From contig JBMFIC010000010.1 of NCBI GenBank assembly GCA_049976505.1, positions 1 through 45,387 on the forward strand: 45,387 bases of DNA, in the 5' to 3' direction. The stretch is from CAYFFZ01 sp049976505 (lineage in GTDB: Archaea > Thermoproteota > Nitrososphaeria > Conexivisphaerales > UBA164). The translations under genes and the position numbers were made by a program. Below are positions 16,430 to 23,336 of the stretch, piece after piece (position 1 is the stretch's first letter; each line of letters begins with the position of its first letter). The notes under the pieces are model-generated. The model was not told the DNA's origin. It saw only the letters and a list, made by a program, of their open reading frames with translations, and ran no database searches.

Positions 16430-17128
16430 CTTAAGGATGGAAAGAGAAAGTTCATGTTGGGGCTTTACATAACAATCATGACCGTGGTGGGTGTAACATG
16501 AACTTACGCACCATACACTCCCATAACTTACCTCGAGACTGCTGGCTTCCATCACTTTACGGTTATCTGGGTCTGGCCATCCTACTTCTCTGTAATGGGC
16601 TATTTGCCTGACCTGACGCTTCAGGCAGTAATCTACGGAATACAGATATCGATGAGGTTCACGGCAACCATACTCGCGGCTCTTATACTTATAATGACAA
16701 CAACTCCCTCTGGCATACTGAGAGCTCTGAGAAAGGTCGGAATACCCGAGGAGATAATCTTCGCGCTTGTGGTTGCCATGAGAACCGTGCCTAGAATTTT
16801 TGACGCTATGGAGGTTACGGTGAACTCGCAGTTCCTTAGAGGCCTTGGAAGCAGATCTAATAAAGCTCTTAGGCCGTTCTATCTAATATATGCAGCCATT
16901 GTAGAAACGGTTCCTATATTCGTTTATCTTCTGAAGGGGGCAAAAAACACAGCGATATCAGCGGATACTAGAGCCTTCAGGGCATACAAGTACAGGACTT
17001 ATCTTTACCCCATGACCTTCAGCACTATAGACTATGTTACCTTTGGAGTAATGGCCCTTGGCCTCGTGCTCATCATAGTGGCAATACTGCTCGGCTTCGG
17101 AAGGCCAATTCCGTACACGGGCTTCTAA
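16430..17128 (+). pseudogene. ECF transporter T component, N-terminally truncated with an internal TGA
   Basis: Transmembrane coupling subunit of an energy-coupling-factor importer. In one frame LKDGKRKFMLGLYITIMTVV is followed by a TGA at 16499-16501, and then TYAPYTPITYLETAGFHHF, MRTVPRIFDAMEVTVNSQFL and AISADTRAFRAYKYRTYL, the coupling-helix region of EcfT/CbiQ. The first one or two membrane spans are missing and replaced by the IS605 remnant. ATG 16595 could reinitiate a 177-residue piece that keeps the coupling helices. No ATPase or S component is adjacent, while an intact T component exists at 28253-29017. Decay after IS insertion is the simplest reading. Confidence 0.75.
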
Positions 17129-17137
17129 ACACTTATT

Positions 17138-17359
17138 CTATTCCCGTTTTCTCAGAAATTCTATTGCCTCGGTTTCATCGCGGGCTATTTCGTATCCACA
17201 GTAGGGACAGACAAAGGCCTTGCAGTCGACTTCCCGGCTCTCTGCAGAATCGTAGCAGCCATCTGCGCTTAGCTCATAAACCACTGTTTCCGTGCATATT
17301 CTCTTCAGGTAGCTCAAATGTCTTCCACAGCGAGGGCACCTTGGACCCTCCTCGCTCAT
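17138..17359 (-). CDS. Small zinc-ribbon protein, function unknown
   Basis: 73 residues. Two knuckles are clear: CPRCGRHL near 8-15 and CPYCGYEIARDE near 51-62, with further cysteines at C22, C35 and C46. This is a rubredoxin-like/zinc-ribbon layout. The tail EAIEFLRKRE is helical. The start is ATG 17359; there is an AT-rich stretch AAATATATCC upstream. It is convergent with the ecfT pseudogene. Such proteins are abundant in archaea and often bind nucleic acid or partner proteins, but no family is recognised. Confidence 0.65.
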   Translation of the reverse strand: MSEEGPRCPRCGRHLSYLKRICTETVVYELSADGCYDSAESREVDCKAFVCPYCGYEIARDETEAIEFLRKRE

Positions 17360-17444
17360 GACGGTTCGTTTGCTGACCTAAAATATATCCTCTCTTCATA
17401 AAGTTCAGAAAAAATCTAAATTAACATAATTGAGCAACTAATTC

Positions 17445-18305
17445 GTGATGTTCACAGCCGAGCTGGTTATAGTTTATTTGGCCTCGCTTGCGGCCGGAAG
17501 GGCAGGAGTAAGGCCCTCCTGGAAGATCATCGAGCCCGTAGTGATAGCGCTTATACTGACTATCTCCTACTGGGCATCAACAGAGATCGTGCTGGGCAGG
17601 CTTGTGGGAATACTGGTCAGCTCAGCCGCGTCTGCCCTGATAGTCACTGTCGTAACCTATGTCTTAGGCTTTATCTGGAAGGGAGGAGCCCAAGGGCAGG
17701 GCAGAAGTTGGAAACCCAGCGATCTCAGGTATGCTGTTGCACTCGCTACAGGATATCTGGCTGGCCTTATAGTCAGGATCGGGATTCCCTTTGATTTAGC
17801 TGTGCAGTACGAGCTGCTTATTCTCATCATGCTGGTAGGAATGAAGGTTGGGGGAGAGCTCAGGCCGGCTCTCATAAGTTCAGCAGGAATAAAAGCCTTG
17901 AAGTCAACCGCCACTGCCTTTTTGGGCTCGGCTTTATCGTTCATTTTAATTTATGTCGCATTTACGCGCTCTCCTTCAGTTGCCGCTGCCGGGGCCTTTG
18001 GCTTTGGATGGTATTCCCTTGCAGGGCCTCTCGCGGCAAAATATGACGGACCCGCAGCTGGAGTGTTCGTATTTCTTGTGAACTTCTTCAGGGAACAGCT
18101 TACTTTCCTGCTGGTTCCTTTCCTTGCTAAGACTTCCAGAAATCCCGAGGGGGCCATAGCGGTTGGAGGAGCAACCACGATGGACACCACGTTGGCTCTG
18201 TTTACTGAAGTCTACGGAAGCGACCTAGGCGTAGCTGCGCTTATAAATGGACTGCTGTTAAGCGTGGCCGTCCCTGTTCTTCTTCCGGTCATTTTATATC
18301 TTTAA
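17445..18305 (+). CDS. LysO-family (DUF340) lysine exporter
   Basis: Membrane exporter for lysine or related amino acids, driven by the ion gradient. The 286-residue protein has about eight spans. The conserved block GFGWYSLAGPLAAKYDG, then FLVNFFREQLTFLLVPFLAK and GGATTMDTTLALFTEVYGSD, is typical of LysO/YbjE. The start is GTG 17445 or ATG 17448. The preceding AT-rich TCTAAATTAACATAAT may supply the promoter. It stands 44 bases before the thiamine-binding gene on the same strand. Lysine specificity comes from bacterial members. Confidence 0.85.
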   Translation: MMFTAELVIVYLASLAAGRAGVRPSWKIIEPVVIALILTISYWASTEIVLGRLVGILVSSAASALIVTVVTYVLGFIWKGGAQGQGRSWKPSDLRYAVALATGYLAGLIVRIGIPFDLAVQYELLILIMLVGMKVGGELRPALISSAGIKALKSTATAFLGSALSFILIYVAFTRSPSVAAAGAFGFGWYSLAGPLAAKYDGPAAGVFVFLVNFFREQLTFLLVPFLAKTSRNPEGAIAVGGATTMDTTLALFTEVYGSDLGVAALINGLLLSVAVPVLLPVILYL

Positions 18306-18349
18306 CCCGTTTAGACGGCCAAATGGATATATGCCTGAAAGGGTAACTC

Positions 18350-18658
18350 ATGCACATGAGCATAATAGTTGAAATAGCTATAGATCCGATTGGAACATGC
18401 TCCTCCAGCGTCGGAGATCTTATATCGCTTGCTGTTAAGACCATTTCAGGGTTAGGCCTTAAATATCAGGTAGGGCCCATGGGAACGAGCTTTGAGCTTG
18501 ACAGCCTCAGCAAGCTTGGAAGCGTCTTAAGCACGATTCACGATGAGCTGTATAAGGCCGGGGTCAAAAGAATAGTAACCACCGTAAGAATAGACGACAG
18601 GAGAGACAAAGAGGAAACGATGGAATACAAAGTTAAAAGGGCATCAGGCATGAGCTGA
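18350..18658 (+). CDS. MTH1187/YkoF-type thiamine-binding protein
   Basis: Ferredoxin-like fold protein of 102 residues (PF01910), binding thiamine or hydroxymethylpyrimidine in characterised relatives. It begins MSIIVEIAIDPIGTCSSSVG, and continues with LGLKYQVGPMGTSFEL, the two conserved blocks lining the ligand pocket. ATG 18356 is as plausible as 18350. It is on the same strand as LysO. No thiamine biosynthesis gene is nearby, so the biological ligand is inferred from the family. A 277-base stretch after it, up to the antiporter, shows no gene. Confidence 0.85.
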   Translation: MHMSIIVEIAIDPIGTCSSSVGDLISLAVKTISGLGLKYQVGPMGTSFELDSLSKLGSVLSTIHDELYKAGVKRIVTTVRIDDRRDKEETMEYKVKRASGMS

Positions 18659-18935
18659 ACCAGCGTCAAAGATCATCTATAATAGGAGATTTTATTTAGC
18701 TTCTACAGCTTCAGATGCGTGATAAATTCATTCAATTATCGATCAGACTTGAACAAAGCGAGGCGCCTCAAACCACTCAACTTTCAGATTTCTGGAGATA
18801 AGAGAGGAACCAAAGCCGTTGCTGAGATAAGCGTGATCTATCATGAACACAGAAGATAGTCCGTACCTCTATAAGTTATTTGCTTGCAACATCATAATAA
18901 CGTTTTAAATAAAATCAACTCTATAATTTTGAACT

Positions 18936-20501
18936 GTGCTTCCGGCACCTTTGGTTGCTATACTGGAGTTATCGCTTCTTCTGCTACTTGGAAAGCTGGG
19001 AGAGGAAGGATTCTCGTTCTTGGACCTGACGCCTTTTGTTGGAGCTATACTTATAGGAGTTCTTACAGGACCTGGGATATTGAAAGCCTTTTACCCTTCA
19101 CCCTACATTTCAGACTTCATAAATTTAGGCATTGTCTTCATCCTTTTCATGGCTGGCGTAGAGGAGACAAGGGCAGGAACGGAGATAAAGAGGCCGGCTA
19201 TTGCAGGTGTGCTTAACTTTGTGGTGGAGTTCCTGACTATTTATGCTATTTTATTCTTTCTGGGACTTAATGAAGTTGCGGCTTCCGTGTTAGCAATAAG
19301 CCTGGGCATGGTCAGCGCTGGACCGTTCTCCCGAACGCTTCAGGAGGTCTCCAGCGAAGCAAGCGTTGCACAGAACAGAAAACTGTTCATAGAGGTGCTG
19401 TTCAACGAGATTTCAGCTGTGGTCCTTTTTTCCTTTTTCGCTGTAAACGCGTTCATGGGTATGAAAACTCTGTTTACTGGAACTATTAAGCTGTTAGCAG
19501 TAGTAGCGCTCATACTGCTCTTTGGCAGGTTCATGCTTAGGAGAATCCTTCTGTTCGTCGAGGAAAAATTCAGAACCAGGGAAGCTCTGTTTGCCGTGGT
19601 TATAGCGATAATCCTGCTTTTTGGATTTATTGCAGAGCTGGTCGGGTTTAATTCAGCTATAGCTGCCTTCTTTCTGGGAGTTTTTGCATCCGAGTACATA
19701 CTCAACAACGCTTACCTGCTTGAAAAGCTCAGAGCGCTCACCTATGGCTTCTTCGAGCCCATGTTCTTTGCAGGTCTCGGGCTCTACTTTGCAAGCCTGA
19801 GCGGCTCGCTAGTCCTTCTTGGTCTAACTGTGCTTGCTGTAGCGCTTGCAGCCAAGATGCTCTCGAGCGTTTTTACCAGCAGGCTAGTGGGCTCGAGCCT
19901 GCTGAAGAACTTCTTCGCTATAACGCACAAGGGCGGCGTCGATGGCGCCATACTGCTCACGGCCCTGCAGCTCAGCCTCATTGATGCAAAGACGTATTCA
20001 GTGGCGCTTCTGGCCGTCATGATAATGAGCGTGATAGCGCCCATTGGATTTAAGGGAAAAACTCCACTGTCGAGGCCAAGGCCAGAGCCCTCGATAAAGT
20101 TCGTAACTTACGAGCTATCGAGAAGCAACGCTGAAGAGCTGTCCAGGGTTCTCCCAACGGTCTCCGTGAGCGAGGATCAGACAGTCCAGGAAGCAGTAAA
20201 GAAGGCAGACGAGCTTAACACAAGGGTACTAGTTGTTATAAACAGGGAGGGAAAGCCAATTGGCTATTCCACCGTTCACGATCTTTTTAAAATGGTCTCC
20301 TTCGGACAGGGAGACGTTTTGATGAAGGATGTCTTTCTGATGCCAGTTCCAAAGGTAAGCAGGTTCGCTTCCGGATCAGAGGTCCTTGATCTCTTCAAGA
20401 TGAGTGATGCTCAGGTCATCGCAGTAGTTGATGAGGATGGAAGGCTCGTAGGGACGATTCTTGAAAAGGAAGTCCTCAGATACCTCCTGAGAGGCGGCTG
20501 A
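18936..20501 (+). CDS. CPA2-family cation/proton antiporter with C-terminal CBS pair
   Basis: Na+/H+ or K+/H+ exchanger, 521 residues. About twelve membrane spans occupy 1-365, with the family-typical ILIGVLTGPGILKAF near 38-52 and VFILFMAGVEETR near 67-79. The C-terminal 130 residues form two CBS domains (ending in IGYSTVHDLFKMV and VGTILEKEVLRYLLR) that probably sense a nucleotide and gate transport. The usual start here is GTG 18936. TATA-like TTTTAAATAAAATC lies at 18902-18915. It stands alone. Ion specificity cannot be read from sequence with confidence. Confidence 0.88.
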   Translation: MLPAPLVAILELSLLLLLGKLGEEGFSFLDLTPFVGAILIGVLTGPGILKAFYPSPYISDFINLGIVFILFMAGVEETRAGTEIKRPAIAGVLNFVVEFLTIYAILFFLGLNEVAASVLAISLGMVSAGPFSRTLQEVSSEASVAQNRKLFIEVLFNEISAVVLFSFFAVNAFMGMKTLFTGTIKLLAVVALILLFGRFMLRRILLFVEEKFRTREALFAVVIAIILLFGFIAELVGFNSAIAAFFLGVFASEYILNNAYLLEKLRALTYGFFEPMFFAGLGLYFASLSGSLVLLGLTVLAVALAAKMLSSVFTSRLVGSSLLKNFFAITHKGGVDGAILLTALQLSLIDAKTYSVALLAVMIMSVIAPIGFKGKTPLSRPRPEPSIKFVTYELSRSNAEELSRVLPTVSVSEDQTVQEAVKKADELNTRVLVVINREGKPIGYSTVHDLFKMVSFGQGDVLMKDVFLMPVPKVSRFASGSEVLDLFKMSDAQVIAVVDEDGRLVGTILEKEVLRYLLRGG

Positions 20502-20818
20502 GCGTATCTATCGCGAAAAATGAGAAGGGTTTATACGAGCTCTGAGCGCATAGCTTCGCTTTTTAGAAATTAAGTCGGAGCTAATGATGAACTGCTGAGC
20601 TAGCGTGCCTCGGGTCGCTCGGTACTTCATTAAAGCCTAGGTTAATTTCAGTGCGTTTAAAATTTTTAACGCGGTTATGGAATAGCAGCCGTAAAGCACC
20701 GTAAAATACAAGCTAAAAGTTCACTTAAATAATTTATCTGCAAATACCGTTTACAAATTTTTTTCATATTAGCACATTTAAGCTTGGCCCGAAAAGTAAG
20801 AACAAGCGATAACACAGC
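20502..20818. other. Intergenic region before the DsrE-like gene
   Basis: No protein gene is seen. The right half (20650-20800) is AT-rich with TTTAAAATTTTTAA and TTAAATAATTTATC tracts that can serve as promoter elements for the DsrE-like gene. The left half contains GCTAATGATGAACTGCTGAGCTAGC, which has C-box- and D-box-like words but with spacing too short for a guide RNA. Confidence 0.4.
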
Positions 20819-21174
20819 ATGAAGATACTTTTCGTGATGATTGATGATCCTTCTGGACTTGAAGGGTCGATAAGGGCTGCTCATGCATTTCATTATGCCG
20901 TAAACCTGTCAAAGGCGGGCCATGAGGTTAGGGTGTACCTTGATGGTCCAGGAGTTAAAATTCCAGTTTCGGAGTCCCCATATAAAGGGCTTCGGCCTGC
21001 ATTCGAAAACGTTCTTAATAGCAATCTTCTGCTGGGAGCTTGTGGCTATTGCGCATTGCCCTCGCATCTGAATCTCAGGGATAGGCTAAAAGGGATCAAA
21101 TTCATAGCGACGAAGAACATCATTACGCCTTTGAAGACCTGGTTGCAGACGGTTATCAAATAATTATAGCTTAA
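20819..21174 (+). pseudogene. DsrE/DsrF-like sulfur-trafficking protein, frameshifted near its C-terminus
   Basis: Small cytoplasmic protein of the DsrE superfamily, which carries sulfur on a cysteine in sulfur oxidation or tRNA thiolation. It begins MKILFVMIDDPSGLEGSIRA, and the active-site segment GACGYCALPSHLNLRDRL includes the candidate cysteine pair. After GIKFIA the frame loses sense, but a shift at about 21107 restores DEEHHYAFEDLVADGYQIII A and ends at TAA 21172-21174, a normal DsrE ending (about 118 residues). Without the shift the protein ends with 13 foreign residues at 21163. An IS605 mini-element begins 10 bases downstream. A true mutation or a one-base sequence error are both possible. 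Confidence 0.72.
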
Positions 21175-21184
21175 CTTCAGTGAC

Positions 21185-21330
21185 TGACCTCCTCCCCGCC
21201 CTGAAGGGCGAGGGTTCCCGAGGTCTCGGGGTTACTCCCTTTCAGTGGTAGCTGCTGAGGCATCAAACGCCAGGAACGTTTTAAGTTTTTCATCTCCGCC
21301 GTTAACGGCGAAGCTTTCAGCTTCTGTAAT
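21185..21330 (-). mobile_element. tnpB-less IS605 mini-element (MITE/PATE-like)
   Basis: The right end, TGACCTCCTCCCCGCCCTGA followed by two hairpins (CGCCCT/AGGGCG and CCCGAG/CTCGGG), lies at 21185-21250, nearly identical to the one at 45312-45387. About 50 bases later the left end appears, with GCCGTTAACGGC and CTTTCAGCTTCTG at 21297-21322, like the tnpB-linked left end at 536-580. Both ends are in the orientation of a minus-strand element, but no coding sequence lies between. It is a non-autonomous derivative that would need transposase in trans. Confidence 0.65.
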
Positions 21331-21367
21331 TTCAGGTTACAAAACGTGTATAATTTGCAAATAGCCA

Positions 21368-21467
21368 CGCCGGGGGCAGGATTCGAACCTGCGCGGGCTG
21401 GAAGCCCACTGGCTTTCTTGTCACATGATCTCGAGGCCAGCCCCTTAGGCCGCTCGGGCACCCCGGC
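21368..21467 (-). tRNA. tRNA-Ser(CGA) with a 15-base intron
   Basis: Acceptor GCCGGGG pairs with CCCCGGC, discriminator G. The anticodon stem CTGGC/GCCAG encloses 22 bases instead of 7; anticodon CGA is at 21431-21433. Removing 15 bases (21415-21429), starting after position 37, restores a 7-base loop, the canonical archaeal intron site. It has a class-II variable arm (GGGCT-TCC-AGCCC) and a T-arm with GGTTCGAATCC. CCA is not encoded. Confidence 0.93.
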
Positions 21468-21527
21468 TGTATATAAGTGTTCTATGCGCGTGCTTAAAAC
21501 TCTTTTCGGTTCTTTTAGGGCAAATAC

Positions 21528-21575
21528 TGACCTCCTTCCCCGAAATAAATGGCGAGGGCTACTTCAGGGCAGATC
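21528..21575 (-). repeat. Decayed IS605 right end
   Basis: TGACCTCCTTCCCCG and GGCGAGGGCTACTTCAGGG recall the right-end sequence at 21185 and 45312, but the first hairpin has lost pairing. It lies between tRNA-Ser(CGA) and the folded non-coding stretch, in the same orientation as the mini-element. Confidence 0.5.
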
Positions 21576-21599
21576 ATTGGTTAGTGGTCTGTCACATTA

Positions 21600-21765
21600 A
21601 TCTTCATCACTTCACAGCTGGTGGGAGTTGCCCGCCCAGCTCCACTCGTCCAGCGCACACCATGGGCTGGGCCTTCAGCCCATTACCCTTATCCCTCGCT
21701 GGGAGCTGCCCTTTGCTCCCGGGTCCCAGGGACTCAGGAATATGCAGAGCCCTCATCGGGCATCC
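21600..21765 (-). ncRNA. Candidate structured RNA (unassigned; possibly an orphan omega-RNA)
   Basis: A gene-free stretch with five strong inverted repeats in 150 bases: AGCTGG/CCAGCT (21616-21641), ATGGGCT/AGCCCAT (21662-21683), GGGAGC/GCTCCC (21701-21720), GGTCCC/GGGACT (21722-21734) and GCCC/GGGC (21749-21761). A TATA-like AAATTTAAAT at 21786-21796 stands about 25-30 bases before the outermost hairpin when read on the minus strand. No match to tRNA, SRP RNA or RNase P RNA core motifs is seen. A decayed IS605 right end follows downstream in the same direction, the layout of TnpB guide-RNA scaffolds. Assignment is inference. Confidence 0.4.
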
Positions 21766-21870
21766 GCTACGAGGACGCGTTTTTCAAATTTAAATGATAA
21801 ATGCTTTGCCAGCTCCTAGAGAGGCGAGCTTGCAGTTCTTTTTGTCATAATGCTGAACTTCTAAGAACGC

Positions 21871-22773
21871 CTAAAGAGAAAGTATGAACCTGTACAGCCC
21901 CTGGATGTCCTCGTCGCTCTGAATGTCGATCCTGTGGGGAACTATTTTTATGCCGTTAATTTCGGATCTGGTAAAGTCACTCTCGTCAACTATCAGATAA
22001 TCAATGAGCCCGCCGTATATTCGCACAAGCCCCTCTGGACCCGGCTCAAGCCCAATGTCGGTCATCATACGCGCTGCAGGCCCTTTGTACGTCTTACCTC
22101 CCTTGAACGGGCTTACGGCAATCCTTTTGCCCCTGAAGCCCTCAATCGCCTTTCTTACTTCTTTTACCGAGAGGATTGGAAGAACCGAGGCAAGAGGGTT
22201 GCTGGGAGCTATGATCAGGATCTTAGAGCTATCTAATATTTCTAGAGCCCTTTCAGAGGCCTTCGCTACGTCCGAGCCAATTATCCTAATATATATTATT
22301 TTATCCTCAAGCCTTCTAACATAGTACTCCTCGAAGGATACCTCCCCCTTTTCCGTGCCCACGATGGTGGTCAACCTTGAATCGGTAGGCGGAGCTATGG
22401 GCACGCTTATGCCGAAAGACCTTACAAGCTTTTCGAAAACCTCACTGAGGGATACTCCCGATCTGAGCAGGTAGGTCCTGTAGATGTGCACCGCCAGGTC
22501 CATGTCGCCAAGCATGATGTAGGGCTCAACGCCCATTCTTTTCCACATTTCGTATGCTCTGAAGGTATCGCCAGCTATGCCCCAGTTCCTCTGAAAGTCA
22601 AAGATTCCTGCTAGGGAGTACAGCACTGAGTCAAAGTCAGGCGAAACGTAAAGACCCATAAAGTAGTCGTCGTCAGCCGTGTTCACTATTGCGCCTACCT
22701 TCACTCCCTTCCTGTAGAGCCCGCCCACGACCTTGGCCCCAGACGTTCCTCCACATAGGACAGCTGTGCTCAC
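21871..22773 (-). CDS. cofD: 2-phospho-L-lactate transferase (coenzyme F420 biosynthesis)
   Basis: Joins a phospholactyl-type group from LPPG to the deazaflavin Fo, forming F420-0. The 300-residue protein shows the CofD hallmarks: LCGGTSGAKVVGGL (6-19), NTADDDYFMGLYVSPDFDSV (31-50), PYIMLGDMDLAVHIYRT, and later IAPSNPLASVLPIL and AVSPFKGGKTYKGPAARMM. The start is GTG at 22773. It lies 12 bases after the HIT gene on the same strand. Its presence shows that the organism makes F420, even though the Fo synthase genes are not in the window. Confidence 0.93.
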   Translation of the reverse strand: MSTAVLCGGTSGAKVVGGLYRKGVKVGAIVNTADDDYFMGLYVSPDFDSVLYSLAGIFDFQRNWGIAGDTFRAYEMWKRMGVEPYIMLGDMDLAVHIYRTYLLRSGVSLSEVFEKLVRSFGISVPIAPPTDSRLTTIVGTEKGEVSFEEYYVRRLEDKIIYIRIIGSDVAKASERALEILDSSKILIIAPSNPLASVLPILSVKEVRKAIEGFRGKRIAVSPFKGGKTYKGPAARMMTDIGLEPGPEGLVRIYGGLIDYLIVDESDFTRSEINGIKIVPHRIDIQSDEDIQGLYRFILSL

Positions 22774-22785
22774 TTCTTCATCACC

Positions 22786-23217
22786 TCAGATTAGCCTTTC
22801 ATAGAGATGAGGTTTTATTCTGTTCAGAACGTAGTTTGCCACAGATGGAGTTATTTCTGCTCTCCTCCTGAACCATGTAAAGTTGGGCTCCCTTTCCCAC
22901 ATCGGAACGATATGTATGTGAACGTGGAAGATCACCTGGCTAGCCGCCCTTCCGACGTTAGTGAAGAGCCTGACGCCGTCTGCCCCCATGCCCTCCTTAA
23001 CCGCTGTTCCGACTATCTTAGAGACCCTCGCCAGCTCGTATAGATCCTCGTCGGGCACGGACAGGTAATCCTGGTAATGGTTCTTAGTTATCACTAGCGT
23101 GTGTCCCGGTGCTATGGGGAACCTATCGAGTATTACCAGCACCCTGTCATTCTCGTAGACCTTGTAAGCCTGCTCAGAGCCCGAAGCTATCATGCAGAAG
23201 ATGCAGCTATCGGACAC
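22786..23217 (-). CDS. HIT-family nucleotide hydrolase/transferase
   Basis: 143-residue histidine-triad protein acting on nucleoside phosphoramidates or dinucleoside polyphosphates. It has a zinc-type CIFCMIASG at 5-13, FPIAPGHTLVITKNHYQDYL, and the triad HVHIHIVP near 98-105. The start is GTG 23217, with TATA TTTATAAAAG at 23248-23258 about 25-30 bases upstream. It is probably co-transcribed with cofD and divergent from the SMC operon. Exact substrate is unknown. Confidence 0.92.
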   Translation of the reverse strand: MSDSCIFCMIASGSEQAYKVYENDRVLVILDRFPIAPGHTLVITKNHYQDYLSVPDEDLYELARVSKIVGTAVKEGMGADGVRLFTNVGRAASQVIFHVHIHIVPMWEREPNFTWFRRRAEITPSVANYVLNRIKPHLYERLI

Positions 23218-23336
23218 ATAGGAGGATATTCGCGTTGGTTTATTAAGCTTTTATAAACTGCTGCATGCTGCGAAAAATTTCAGGAACGGTAAGTTCGAAA
23301 GCAATGAAATAAGTTGCGATAAAGCTAAATTAAAAT

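Noticed and set aside
20580..20610. C/D-box-like words ATGATGA and CTGA
   Set aside because: Only four bases separate them, too few for a guide, and no second box pair is found.
21545..21612. Possible C/D box sRNA on the minus strand (GTGATGA ... CCTGA)
   Set aside because: The inner boxes are poor and the stretch overlaps the decayed IS605 right end; not supported.
21600..21765. RNase P RNA or SRP RNA
   Set aside because: Core motifs such as GGAAAGTCC or the GGAAGG/AGCAGC helix 8 loop are missing and the length is too short.
21584..21793. Open frame of 69 codons in the folded region
   Set aside because: Proline/arginine-rich translation with no family, explained by GC-rich hairpins.
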